64,000 nucleotides of DNA from Pseudoalteromonas sp. T1lg88 (GTDB taxonomy: Bacteria; Pseudomonadota; Gammaproteobacteria; Enterobacterales; Alteromonadaceae): contig NZ_PQCF01000031.1 of assembly GCF_002964765.1 (NCBI RefSeq), forward strand, positions 489,625 through 553,624. Reading direction: 5' to 3'. Position numbers and translations under genes: made by a program. Under the pieces are notes generated by a model. That model did not search any database. It had not been told where the DNA came from and worked only from the letters and a program-made list of their open reading frames with translations. The first letter of the stretch is position 1. Every line of letters begins with the position of its first letter. Of this stretch, positions 18,456 to 27,105 are shown one piece after another.

Positions 18456-19364
18456 ATGAGCTTTAACCCGCATTTGCCCCTGGTTTATCACCCAAATTAC
18501 TCATTCAGCTTTGATCCCAACCACAGGTTCGTAATGAGCAAATTTGCGCGCCTGTATAAGCATGTGAAGGAGTTGGGCTTAGTGCGGAACAACCTGCATC
18601 AGCCGGAAATAGGCTATCCGGAAGATCTCGCCCTGGTGCACTGCGACACCTATATCGACGATCTGTGGCACAATCGTCTCGATGCCAAGGCCATGCGGCG
18701 CATCGGTTTACCCTGGTCACCCAGCTTAATGGCCCGTACCTTTACCGCCCCGCTGGGAACACTGAAAACCGCCCGCCTGGCACTTAAAAATGGGCTTGCC
18801 TGTCATCTCGCCGGGGGTACCCATCATGCGCATTATGATTTCGGCTCCGGCTACTGCATGGTCAACGACCTGGCCTTCACCGCCCAAACCCTGATCCAAT
18901 CGGGCGAGGTGACCAATGTGCTTATCTTTGACCTGGATGTACATCAGGGCGATGGCACCGCAGCGCTTTTGCAACATCAGCCCTATGCCTACACCTGTTC
19001 AATCCACTGTGAGAAGAACTTCCCGTTTCGGAAATGTGCCAGCGATCTCGACATAGGCCTGGCCAATAATATGGGCGATGATGAATATTTGGGCATAGTC
19101 GATGACACCCTCAGCCATTTATTGCACAGCTTAAACCCGGATTTAGTGCTCTACGATGCCGGCGTCGATATCTGGCAAGAGGATGGCCTGGGCAAGTTGG
19201 ATATCAGTTGGCAGGGCATAGCACGTCGGGATCACCTGGTTCTCAAACGCTGCCTGGAGCACAATACCCCGGTAGCAACCGTAATAGGCGGTGGCTATGA
19301 CAAGGATCATGCCCGCTTAGCGGCGCGTCACGGTATCGTTATTGAACAAGCGATGCGTTTTTAA
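18456..19364 (+). CDS. Histone-deacetylase-like amidohydrolase
   Basis: 302 residues from the ATG at 18456. This belongs to the arginase/HDAC superfamily of zinc hydrolases that remove acetyl or similar groups from amines. Conserved pieces are GGTHHAH (active-site His pair), FDLDVHQGDGTA (zinc ligands Asp and His), LYDAGVD (third Asp) and the final GGGYD. The small size and single domain resemble class IV-like bacterial members. An open frame extends upstream to TTG at 18291, but that part has no family similarity. The 206-bp gap before it shows no clear promoter. The substrate is unknown. Confidence 0.9.
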   Translation: MSFNPHLPLVYHPNYSFSFDPNHRFVMSKFARLYKHVKELGLVRNNLHQPEIGYPEDLALVHCDTYIDDLWHNRLDAKAMRRIGLPWSPSLMARTFTAPLGTLKTARLALKNGLACHLAGGTHHAHYDFGSGYCMVNDLAFTAQTLIQSGEVTNVLIFDLDVHQGDGTAALLQHQPYAYTCSIHCEKNFPFRKCASDLDIGLANNMGDDEYLGIVDDTLSHLLHSLNPDLVLYDAGVDIWQEDGLGKLDISWQGIARRDHLVLKRCLEHNTPVATVIGGGYDKDHARLAARHGIVIEQAMRF

Positions 19365-19526
19365 GTGTGGGTACCTTGTCATAACCTCGCCCGTTCCACC
19401 CCATGCGTAAGTAATTCAGCGCGATACTGAGGGTTTGGGAGGCATTAACATAATGATTGTTCATTGACTTTATCCCATTGTATTGCCAGATTTAAGCTAT
19501 TGAAGCTAAAGGCTTTGGAGCAAACA

Positions 19527-20267
19527 ATGGCAAACTGGTTAGAGGCAAAAGTAAAACGGCTGATCTGGTGGAATGAAAAGCTATTTAGTTTAGTGGTTAC
19601 CGCTGATATAGAACCATTTACGGCCGGACAATACACCAAGCTGGCGCTGCAAATCGGCGATGAGCGCGTAGCAAGAGCTTATTCCTTTGTTAATCCACCG
19701 AGCTCAAAGAACCTGGAGTTTTACCTGATCAAGCTGGATGATGGCGCCCTTTCCGCAGCCCTGGCACGCTTAGAGCCCGGTGACAGCGTGCAAATTGCCG
19801 CCAAGAGCAATGGCTTTTTCACCCTGGATGAGGTGCCAAGCGCCGAGCAGCTATGGATGTTAAGCACGGGCACCGCCATCGGCCCGTTTTTATCTATGCT
19901 GCAAGAGCAACGGGTATGGCAACAATTTCAACATCTGGTACTGGTACACTGTGTTCGTCACAGCAAGGATCTCAGCTATAAAGAGATGATCCTAGAATTA
20001 CAGGAGCAATACCCACAATTACACTATGTGCCCGTGGTCACCCGCGAGAGCGAAGCCACGCCACTGAAACAACGCATTCCGCAACTGATTACAAGTGGCG
20101 AACTTTTTGCGCACGTTCAGCTTGAAGCCACCCCGGATGTGGCACAGTTTATGATTTGCGGTAATCCCGACATGGTCAAAGAAACCAGTCAATGTTTAAT
20201 GGATTTAGGCTACAATCGCAACCGCCGCCGAAGCCCGGGGCAAATAACCGTAGAGCAATACTGGTAG
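19527..20267 (+). CDS. fpr: Ferredoxin/flavodoxin-NADP reductase
   Basis: 246-residue cytoplasmic flavoprotein that passes electrons between NADPH and ferredoxin or flavodoxin. RAYSFVN is the FAD-binding RxYS-x-N motif. LSTGTAIGPFLSML is the NADP-binding segment, and FMICGNPDMV precedes the C-terminal strand. The chain ends in EQYW, an aromatic terminus as in the subclass I bacterial enzymes. The ATG at 19527 follows TTTGGAGC and gives the expected length; the upstream in-frame extension lacks family similarity. The NTF2-like gene begins 23 bp later, so the two may be cotranscribed. Confidence 0.93.
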   Translation: MANWLEAKVKRLIWWNEKLFSLVVTADIEPFTAGQYTKLALQIGDERVARAYSFVNPPSSKNLEFYLIKLDDGALSAALARLEPGDSVQIAAKSNGFFTLDEVPSAEQLWMLSTGTAIGPFLSMLQEQRVWQQFQHLVLVHCVRHSKDLSYKEMILELQEQYPQLHYVPVVTRESEATPLKQRIPQLITSGELFAHVQLEATPDVAQFMICGNPDMVKETSQCLMDLGYNRNRRRSPGQITVEQYW

Positions 20268-20290
20268 TAACCAAAGGACTAACACCCACT

Positions 20291-20794
20291 ATGAAAACCC
20301 ATATTGTCGCTATCTTGGCAGCCCTGCTTTGGCAACCGGCACTGGCCAATGACAGCGCAGAACCGCTAAGCGCCCAAGCAAGCGAGCTGGTTGAGAATCA
20401 ACTCGAGCAGCAAACCGCAAAGCAATTAAGCAAGGCACAACAACAGGCCGTTGCCGTGGTCGATGCCCTGCTGAGCGCTTACAACGACAAGGATATCGAT
20501 ACCTTTATTAGCTATTTTGCCGAAGACATTTCCTTTTATATGTTCCCGGATCAGCTGATGTTTAGTGGCAAGGAACAGTTAATCGCCCGCTATGGCGCCA
20601 TGTTTAAAAGCCTGCAATGCGTAAAAAGCACACCCATTAAACGCATAGTTCATGGTAAATACGTGATAGATCAGGAGCTTTCCGAGTCATGCTCCAAAGA
20701 CCCCGAGGTGGTGGATAAGCGTGGCGAAGTGGTTGCCAGCTATGAAATCAATAATGCCAAGGTAACCAAGGTCTTGTTTTTTAGAGGTAAATAA
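20291..20794 (+). CDS. Exported SnoaL/NTF2-like protein
   Basis: 167 residues: a signal peptide (ending near PALA-NDS), a Gln/Glu-rich helix, then an NTF2/SnoaL-like cone-shaped domain. The domain is recognised from VVDALLSAYNDKDIDTFISYFAEDISFYMFP and SGKEQLIARYGAMF. Such domains bind small hydrophobic ligands or act as isomerases; no catalytic residues can be assigned. The ATG at 20291 follows AAAGGA. It lies 23 bp after fpr, so cotranscription is likely, and a terminator follows. Confidence 0.8.
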   Translation: MKTHIVAILAALLWQPALANDSAEPLSAQASELVENQLEQQTAKQLSKAQQQAVAVVDALLSAYNDKDIDTFISYFAEDISFYMFPDQLMFSGKEQLIARYGAMFKSLQCVKSTPIKRIVHGKYVIDQELSESCSKDPEVVDKRGEVVASYEINNAKVTKVLFFRGK

Positions 20795-20820
20795 CTACCG
20801 CTCAGCAAGCACTCTTACAG

Positions 20821-20850
20821 AAAAAAAGGCGGCCATTGGCCGCCGTTTTT
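20821..20850. terminator. Bidirectional terminator
   Basis: GGCGGCC and GGCCGCC form a strong stem around ATT, with an A run before and GTTTTT after. It serves the convergent NTF2-like gene (plus) and TPR gene (minus). Confidence 0.92.
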
Positions 20851-20869
20851 ATATTTAAATCTATTTCGA

Positions 20870-21796
20870 TTAGCCGTTAACTATGTCGTTAAAGCTGGCA
20901 TTATCGTGCAGGCTGGCAAAAGCGCTTTCGTGAAGCAGCTCATTGCGTAGATTTGGCGAATATTCCAGGGCCATACGTATATCCGCCAGGGCATCGCTGT
21001 GCTTATGCAGCAAAGAGTATGCACAGGCGCGCTGCCAATAGGCGTAACCATAGTCTGAGTCGATATCCAAAGCCAGATTACACAACATAATGGCCTGCTG
21101 AGTATCGCCTAACTCCAATAAAGCATCCGCCTTGTAGGCGATGGCTTCAACGTCTTCGGGCTTACGGGAAAGGATTTCGTCATAGATTTCCACCTTAGTG
21201 CCGTAATCACTTTCAAGATTGGCGCGCATCCACAAGGAGTGGATTTCATTGGTAATGGTGATCTTTTTCTGATTATTGAGTATGGCTTCAGAGCGTTCAC
21301 GCAACTGACTTTCTAACCCGGCCAGTCGCGATTCATACTCTTCCGTAATCGCTTTTACCCGGGTGTTAACTATATCTTCTACCTTGTTTTTCACATCACG
21401 CAATGAATTCCAGCCCACCAATACCAGGATGGATACTGTGGCGGTAATAAGAATAAAGAGGTTATTCATTGTATCTGTGGTGTAGCCAAGGGCGCGGTCG
21501 GCGGTGTCCAACTGAGCATGAGCTATTTTTTCCACGTATTCGGCGCGCAATGCCTGCTGATCTTTGCGAACCGCCTGCAGTTCATCGAGAATATAACGTT
21601 CGATCAAGGGGCGGTACATGGGCCCATCCAACTGTGAAACCGATTGCTGCGCCTGAGCTTGTTGCTCTTGAGAAAGTCCTTTCGCTTGTTGCTCGGGGAG
21701 CGTAACCGGCTCCTGCTCGGCCTGTGCCCACGCATTTTGCGCCGTTGAAACACTCAAAATAACACCAAATAGCAGGTAACTCGCCCATTTCAGCAT
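20870..21796 (-). CDS. Membrane-anchored coiled-coil/TPR protein
   Basis: 308 residues with a signal peptide ending near AWA-QAE, a Gln/Glu-rich region, one transmembrane helix (about residues 108-128, LFILITATVSILVLVGW), a coiled coil (about 130-180) and C-terminal TPR-like repeats (DVEAIAYKADALLELGDTQ and YGYAYWQRACAYSLL). It could scaffold a complex at the inner membrane. The start follows AGGATC. No function is assigned. Confidence 0.8.
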   Translation of the reverse strand: MLKWASYLLFGVILSVSTAQNAWAQAEQEPVTLPEQQAKGLSQEQQAQAQQSVSQLDGPMYRPLIERYILDELQAVRKDQQALRAEYVEKIAHAQLDTADRALGYTTDTMNNLFILITATVSILVLVGWNSLRDVKNKVEDIVNTRVKAITEEYESRLAGLESQLRERSEAILNNQKKITITNEIHSLWMRANLESDYGTKVEIYDEILSRKPEDVEAIAYKADALLELGDTQQAIMLCNLALDIDSDYGYAYWQRACAYSLLHKHSDALADIRMALEYSPNLRNELLHESAFASLHDNASFNDIVNG

Positions 21797-21858
21797 GCTT
21801 AGATCCTTTTTCTCTTATTTTTGCAGCCCCTATGATGCCAGCTTGGCAACGCCTAGGC

Positions 21859-21889
21859 AAAAAAAAGCCAGCTACAAATGTAGCTGGCT
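21859..21889 (-). terminator. Orphan minus-strand terminator
   Basis: AGCCAGCTACA and TGTAGCTGGCT form an 11-bp perfect stem with a two-base loop. On the minus strand it is followed by eight T residues, a textbook Rho-independent terminator. No annotated minus-strand gene lies upstream of it; the next gene to the right is on the plus strand. It therefore implies a short minus-strand transcript arising in 21890-22480. Confidence 0.85.
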
Positions 21890-22180
21890 AACCTGCTTAA
21901 CAACAATAAAGGTTCAAGGAACATTAACAGGAGTGAATGGCCATAGTATTCCTCACACACTGAACCCATACTTAATTTATCTTATTGTTAGTTATATTTT
22001 TTTTGCTGCTAGATTCGTCAGTATTTTTAGGCATAATAGGTAACACTTGTGTAACTTTAAAGCAGTGTTCTCGTCAACTTATAAGATTTGGTTAACGCGA
22101 CAATTGCGGCTCCCTCGGATTGAGCGGCTTTCAAGACAAAAGTTAAAAATACATGGGGACGAGCCCGAGCGTGAGTAAAC
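21890..22180 (-). ncRNA. Possible small minus-strand transcript
   Basis: The region feeding the orphan terminator has no gene longer than about 20 codons. On the minus strand there is TTGACG near 22075 and TATTAT near 22033, promoter-like elements that do not pair at ideal spacing. A transcript of roughly 140-190 nt would result. A 20-codon frame starting ATGCCTAAAAAT lies within it but has no clear ribosome-binding site. Existence of the RNA is inferred mainly from the terminator. Confidence 0.35.
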
Positions 22181-22241
22181 TTTATCCTGGTGAGGCAAGA
22201 CTCTGATATACAGGGAAAGCCTCCTTAACCTTTTGGATAAG
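22181..22241 (+). promoter_or_regulatory. Possible structured leader RNA before the PAS-GGDEF-EAL gene
   Basis: Three nested complementary segments can stack into one hairpin: TTATCC (22182) with GGATAA (22235), GAGGC (22192) with GCCTC (22219), and CTCTG (22201) with CAGGG (22211), with small internal loops AAGA and AAA. It lies about 250-310 nt before the ATG at 22490. The long untranslated gap and a c-di-GMP gene downstream suggest a riboswitch-like element, but I could not match it to the GEMM consensus. Positions 22242-22489 otherwise show nothing certain. Confidence 0.3.
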
Positions 22242-22489
22242 AGCAAATCTGGCAGGATCGACACCAGACACAATTATGTGGCTTTATTGGATAATCGGTT
22301 TGCAACTGGGAAAATGTGGGCTTTACTTCCTAATAAGGCCGTTTTCAGCACGGTACACAAGAACACAAGAACACAAATAATAATAACGCGGTTACCAACA
22401 GGAAGTGTATATAAACGCGAAATTCACCTAGCTTATAGGGTATTGATAAGGGTAAGGACTTGCCAGATCATGCTGATTTAGGATTATAA

Positions 22490-24829
22490 ATGTTTGATAT
22501 AAGCAAAATTTACAAAGGTAAGATTTTTTTGTTTGCAGTGGCCATATCGGCTTTATCAACCTTATCTATGATACTGTTTTATAAGCTTTTTGCGCAAAAT
22601 ATGAACAACACCGCCAAGGTGCTTTTTTTGCTCAGCTCACAACTGCTGGTAACCTTCGCCTTGTTGCTTCTGGTGTTCAAGAAGGTTAACAAGCATGCAG
22701 GCGTTATCAAGCAGCTACTCAACTCCATTAACGATGTAGTGCTGATCAAGGACTATCAGGGCAACTTCCAGTTTTGCAACGACACCATGGCCAAGCTGTA
22801 CAACAGCTCGCCGGAGCAAATGCTTGGCAAAGACGACTTTTACTTTATAAACAATAAAGAGCAGGCCGACTTCTTCAAAGAAAATGTTCAGGCCATTATG
22901 CGCCGCTTTGAAATAGAAGAAGTGTACGAGTCGACCACAGATGCAAATACCGGAGAAATCCGGCACTTTCACTCCATAAAGGTGCCATTTCGCGACGTTC
23001 GTGACCGACTTCATATTGCAGTTATCGCCAAAGACATCACAGAGATCACCCGCTTAAAAGAAGAAGCAGACAGAAACAAAAAACGCCTTGAGCATGTGCT
23101 CGACGTGTCCGAAGAAGGGCTGTGGGAATGGAACGTACAGACCAATCAGGTGCTGCATAATCGCCAGTGGGAACTGATCACCGGCATTGAACATAGCGAC
23201 AGTTCATTTAAGGAATTTGAGCAATGTATCGTCCCTGAAGACCGTCCCATGGTTGCCAAGGTGCTGAAAACTCTGATGCGCAACCACAAGTCCTACAGCA
23301 TCGAATTTCGCATGAGAAAGCCCAACGGCGAGGTGATCTGGATATGGGATCGAGGGCGTGTGGCCGAATTCGACGACAATAACGAGCCACTGTGGCTGGT
23401 AGGCCTGGCACTGGATATTACCGAAGAGAAAAGAAATCAGGATAAGATAGTCAACCTCGCCTATTATGATCAGCTCACCGGCTTACTCAATCGCACACGA
23501 TTGGAAACAGAGTTAGAAAAAGCAATAAAATCAAACCAGGAAACAGACAGTTATAGTGCATTACTGTTTCTCGATCTGGATCGTTTTAAATTATTAAACG
23601 ACAGTTTTGGCCACCATATCGGTGATCAGCTACTCAAGGTAGTGGCCGAGCGTCTAAAGCATATCAATCAGGGCCAGGGGATCATTTCCCGCTTTGGTGG
23701 CGATGAATTTGTGATTGTCCTTCCCCAGCTCAACAAGGTTCAAGGTGAAGCATTGCGCATCGCAGAACATTATGCCGAACTAGTACTTAAAGAAATTTCC
23801 AAATCAATATCCTTGGCCAGCGACATACAGAATATAGATATCGACTACTCGATCACCGGCAGCATTGGCGGTGTGGTGTTTACCGCCGATGATCTGTGCA
23901 CCATGAAATTGCTGCAGCTGGCAGATATGGCCTTGTACCGCACCAAGGCCAGCGGTGGTCAAAAGGCGATGATCTTCGATACCAATATGCAGGATGAACT
24001 GCGCCAGATCAGTGAATTGCAAAAAGCCATGCATGACTCCATCGCCAATCGTGATTTTTGCATTTATCTGCAGCCCAAGTTCGATATGAAAGCCACCCTG
24101 ATTGGCGCCGAAGCCCTAATTCGCTGGCAGCACCCTACCCTGGGTTTGCTCTCTCCTGATGTATTTATGCACATGGCCGAAGAAAGCAATCTGATCGTGC
24201 CCATGGGCGCCATAGTGCTCGAGCGCGCCTGCCAGCAACTTGAGCAATGGCAGCGTCATGACCACAGCAAACACCTGCATATAGCGGTTAATCTTAGCGC
24301 TAAAGAGATCTGGCGCGCCCACTTTGTCGAAGACTTTATTAAGGTGGTGCAGCAATACCAGATTGACCACAGCAAGTTGATCGTTGAAGTGACCGAGTCC
24401 GTGCTTATTCGTGATATCAATGATGCCACAGACAAGCTCAATAAACTCAGAAAGTTTGGTGTCTCCATCGCCCTTGATGACTTTGGCACCGGCTACTCAT
24501 CATTGAGTTATTTGCGCTCGCTGCCCATAGATGAAATTAAAATCGACCGCTCCTTTGTGCAAGACATGGTCACAGATGAACATGCCCACCTGGTGGTGAA
24601 ATCCATTATCGATTTGGCGAATAACTTTAATCTCACCGTGGTCGCTGAAGGTGTTGAAACGCAAGAACATTTTAATTTACTGAAAAGCTACCAGGTCGAC
24701 TCTTACCAGGGTTACTATTTCAGTAAGCCGATATCTGCAACTGAGCTTGAACGCCTGTTTATCACCTCTGATGCCAAGGTTGAGCAAGGTAACAGCTCAC
24801 AGCTGGGTTCAGCGATAATAACAGACTAA
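22490..24829 (+). CDS. Membrane PAS-PAS-GGDEF-EAL protein
   Basis: 779 residues. Two N-terminal transmembrane helices (about 10-33 and 43-65) with almost no periplasmic loop are followed by two PAS domains (about 75-190 and 195-310). A GGDEF domain (about 315-490, motif FGGDEF intact, no RxxD site) and an EAL domain (about 500-755) follow. The EAL part keeps EAL in IGAEALIRW, LDDFGTGYSSL and AEGVET, so phosphodiesterase activity is expected. It starts after TTAGGAT. The next gene begins 21 bp downstream, so the two form an operon. Confidence 0.94.
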   Translation: MFDISKIYKGKIFLFAVAISALSTLSMILFYKLFAQNMNNTAKVLFLLSSQLLVTFALLLLVFKKVNKHAGVIKQLLNSINDVVLIKDYQGNFQFCNDTMAKLYNSSPEQMLGKDDFYFINNKEQADFFKENVQAIMRRFEIEEVYESTTDANTGEIRHFHSIKVPFRDVRDRLHIAVIAKDITEITRLKEEADRNKKRLEHVLDVSEEGLWEWNVQTNQVLHNRQWELITGIEHSDSSFKEFEQCIVPEDRPMVAKVLKTLMRNHKSYSIEFRMRKPNGEVIWIWDRGRVAEFDDNNEPLWLVGLALDITEEKRNQDKIVNLAYYDQLTGLLNRTRLETELEKAIKSNQETDSYSALLFLDLDRFKLLNDSFGHHIGDQLLKVVAERLKHINQGQGIISRFGGDEFVIVLPQLNKVQGEALRIAEHYAELVLKEISKSISLASDIQNIDIDYSITGSIGGVVFTADDLCTMKLLQLADMALYRTKASGGQKAMIFDTNMQDELRQISELQKAMHDSIANRDFCIYLQPKFDMKATLIGAEALIRWQHPTLGLLSPDVFMHMAEESNLIVPMGAIVLERACQQLEQWQRHDHSKHLHIAVNLSAKEIWRAHFVEDFIKVVQQYQIDHSKLIVEVTESVLIRDINDATDKLNKLRKFGVSIALDDFGTGYSSLSYLRSLPIDEIKIDRSFVQDMVTDEHAHLVVKSIIDLANNFNLTVVAEGVETQEHFNLLKSYQVDSYQGYYFSKPISATELERLFITSDAKVEQGNSSQLGSAIITD

Positions 24830-24850
24830 TAAATAAACGGAACTCATGCC

Positions 24851-25147
24851 ATGACCGAATTATCAGCAGCAAGGCAGCACAACGCAGACGATAACTGGCT
24901 GGATGCCGAAGTTTGCTACATCGAATTGGAAGGTGGCTTTTTTGGCCTGCTCACCAACGACGGTAAACGCCTGCTGCCATTAAACCTGCCCAAGGCATTC
25001 TGCAAACCAGGCGCCAAGGTCAAACTGCGCGGTCACGAGCAGCGCGAGATAATGACCATACAGCAGTGGGGCACCCCCTTTCACCTTACCCAGATTGAAT
25101 TTATCGACCCAGAGAGCAACGCCAAGCTACATAACCCCCTGATTTAA
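24851..25147 (+). CDS. Small conserved-looking protein of unknown function
   Basis: 98 residues, no signal peptide or membrane segment. The centre, LEGGFFGLLTNDGKRLLPLNLP, and the later HEQREIMTIQQWGTPFHL look like a small beta-barrel of OB-fold type. I do not recognise a named family with confidence. The gene lies 21 bp after the PAS-GGDEF-EAL gene with an ATG preceded by GGAAC, so it is probably cotranscribed. A role beside c-di-GMP turnover is only suggested by position. Confidence 0.7.
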   Translation: MTELSAARQHNADDNWLDAEVCYIELEGGFFGLLTNDGKRLLPLNLPKAFCKPGAKVKLRGHEQREIMTIQQWGTPFHLTQIEFIDPESNAKLHNPLI

Positions 25148-25263
25148 AAAACGTTGCAAACACTAACTTGCTTGGCCCAGATGCGCTACAATGGGCCGGC
25201 GGCGCGCCCCAAGGGCTATGACGCAAGGAACCGAGTTAAGCCACACAGATCATGGATGAAAAA

Positions 25264-26346
25264 ATGAAATCACGCCGATTAAGTAAACCCCTGGTGTTTG
25301 TGTTAGTGTCCTTATTGGCCATTGTTTTACCTGGCCTTGTCACCTACACCTATACCCCTTACACGCTAACAATCAAGGATGTCATCCTAGATCGCACCAG
25401 TGGCACCCTGGTCAAATACCAAGGCGAATACGGCCCACGCACCCCCTGGTCGGATTATGTTGCAGTACGTATTCCCAGTAATCTCGATGGGGTGAGTATC
25501 ACCCGCATCGCGCCGTCTGCGTTTGAGCGTATCCGGCTATCCAAGGTCATTATTGCCGATTCGGCCACCCACATCGGCAAGCGCGCCTTTTGGGACAGCA
25601 AACTCAGCAGCGTTCGCCTGCCCGCAGCCCTGACACACATTGGCGAAGATGCCTTTAGATTTAATGAGTTAGTAAGCGTAGATTTACCGGACACGCTGAG
25701 CAGGATTGACGCCGGGGCGTTCGAGTACAATCAGCTGACCCAGGTTAATCTGCCCGACTCGCTGAGTCATTTGGGGGCGGATGCTTTTCGGGTCAACAAG
25801 CTCACTTCGGTCGCTATTCCCGCGGCGGTGACACGAATTGATGAAGGCACCTTTGAGCACAATACCCTCACGGCCATCACCCTGCCAAAAACACTGGAGC
25901 ATATTCACTATTCCGCGTTTCGCTATAACCGAATTGAAAAGGTAAACGGCAAGATCACACATGGTTTTATTTATGGGGAAGAGTCTAACCGCACCTTGAT
26001 TGCCTATGGCGGCGAGCGTAAGGCCATTACCCTGGCCGATTCGGTCACCAGCATTGCGCCTCATGTCTTTGATTGCCAACACCTAACGGCCGTCACCCTG
26101 CCAGACTCGCTGATCCATATAGGCACCAGCGCCTTTGATAGTAACGAGCTCACCGAGGTGATCCTGCCCGACTCAGTTACCTCGATTGGCAGTTATGCGT
26201 TTTGGGGTAATCCAACGGCCGAGATAACTGCTCCGGCAGCGCTGAAAAGTATGGGCACCGACGCGTTAAAAACGCGCCTGCACCCAAGTTGGGACTATAT
26301 GGATGAGCTCAGAAGAAGTCTATGCATAGTTGATGAGCCAGCCTAA
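25264..26346 (+). CDS. BspA-type leucine-rich-repeat protein
   Basis: About 360 residues. An N-terminal hydrophobic segment (LVFVLVSLLAIVLPGLV) acts as signal or membrane anchor. About ten LRR_5 (BspA/TpLRR) repeats of 23 residues follow, with the pattern LTxVxLPDSLxxIGxxAFxxNxL. Such repeats form a curved binding surface and are common in surface proteins. Two starts are possible: ATG at 25252 or 25264; the second has GGATGA at good spacing. The repeat units are clear, but a binding partner cannot be named. It is separated from the previous gene by about 100 bp. Confidence 0.85.
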   Translation: MKSRRLSKPLVFVLVSLLAIVLPGLVTYTYTPYTLTIKDVILDRTSGTLVKYQGEYGPRTPWSDYVAVRIPSNLDGVSITRIAPSAFERIRLSKVIIADSATHIGKRAFWDSKLSSVRLPAALTHIGEDAFRFNELVSVDLPDTLSRIDAGAFEYNQLTQVNLPDSLSHLGADAFRVNKLTSVAIPAAVTRIDEGTFEHNTLTAITLPKTLEHIHYSAFRYNRIEKVNGKITHGFIYGEESNRTLIAYGGERKAITLADSVTSIAPHVFDCQHLTAVTLPDSLIHIGTSAFDSNELTEVILPDSVTSIGSYAFWGNPTAEITAPAALKSMGTDALKTRLHPSWDYMDELRRSLCIVDEPA

Positions 26347-26358
26347 CCAATACGCCCT

Positions 26359-27105
26359 TTACTCATTGGCCAGGGCGTATAACTCATCGATATCACTGAT
26401 GTAGATCTTTTTACGCTTAACCTCGAGCACGCCCTCTTGCTTTAAGCGGGTGAACTCGCGGCAGACCGCCTCGGAGGACACACCCAGTAAATTAGCAATA
26501 TCGGCACGACTCATGGGTAACTCAAAACACAGGGTCGGCACCCTTGAGCTGCCCAGGCGCGAGGAAAGGTTCAGCAATAAGGAAGCGACGGCCGACTTAA
26601 TGCTTTTGGTCGGCAGTTGACGTAGGTGCTGATCGGCGGAAAACTCCTGGCTGATCAGACTTAGCATGGTCAGCAATACATCGGAGTTGGCAACCGAGTC
26701 CTGTAGCAGACGAGCAAAAGGAATTTCGCACACTCGCGAGTCCTGCAACGCCGACACCGAATAAAAGTGTTGCTGCTGTGCCAAACCGCCAACGCCAATA
26801 ACATCGCCGGGAAAATACAGCCCGGTGAGCACTTCCTTGCCCGAGGCCGTTAGTCGATAACTTTTGAATGCACCGGATTGCACCAGGTAAAGCGCTTTAA
26901 ATTCATCCTCTTGGCGGAACAAGTGCTGCTCGGCGTCAAGGGATTTGCTGCCCTTTACCAGCTCGCTTAGGCGCACCTGAGGTGTCTTCTGAGCGGCCTT
27001 GGCCTGCTTGCCTAAGCCCAGCTTAGGTGCCAACAGGTTAAAAATACTTCCTTGCATAGCCAGCTCCAAATTCACAGTGTTCAATGGCATGTTGTGATCA
27101 ATCAT
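26359..27105 (-). CDS. Crp/Fnr-family regulator without Fe-S cysteines
   Basis: 248 residues: a cAMP-binding-like sensor domain (about 50-165) and a winged helix-turn-helix (about 200-240, MSRADIANLLGVSSEAVCREF). The recognition helix reads E-A-V-C-R where E. coli FNR has E-T-I-S-R, so FNR-like half-sites are expected. The N-terminal cysteine cluster that holds the [4Fe-4S] centre in FNR is absent; only three cysteines occur, all elsewhere. This resembles DNR/NnrR/FixK types that sense NO or are controlled by level. The start has GAGG six bases upstream. It is divergent from the TonB receptor gene. Confidence 0.9.
   Translation of the reverse strand: MIDHNMPLNTVNLELAMQGSIFNLLAPKLGLGKQAKAAQKTPQVRLSELVKGSKSLDAEQHLFRQEDEFKALYLVQSGAFKSYRLTASGKEVLTGLYFPGDVIGVGGLAQQQHFYSVSALQDSRVCEIPFARLLQDSVANSDVLLTMLSLISQEFSADQHLRQLPTKSIKSAVASLLLNLSSRLGSSRVPTLCFELPMSRADIANLLGVSSEAVCREFTRLKQEGVLEVKRKKIYISDIDELYALANE

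Noticed and set aside
22181..22241. Known c-di-GMP (GEMM) riboswitch
   Set aside because: AAAGCCTCC is reminiscent of the GEMM core, but the GGGCAAAC part, the tetraloop and receptor arrangement could not be found. It was kept only as an unassigned structured leader.
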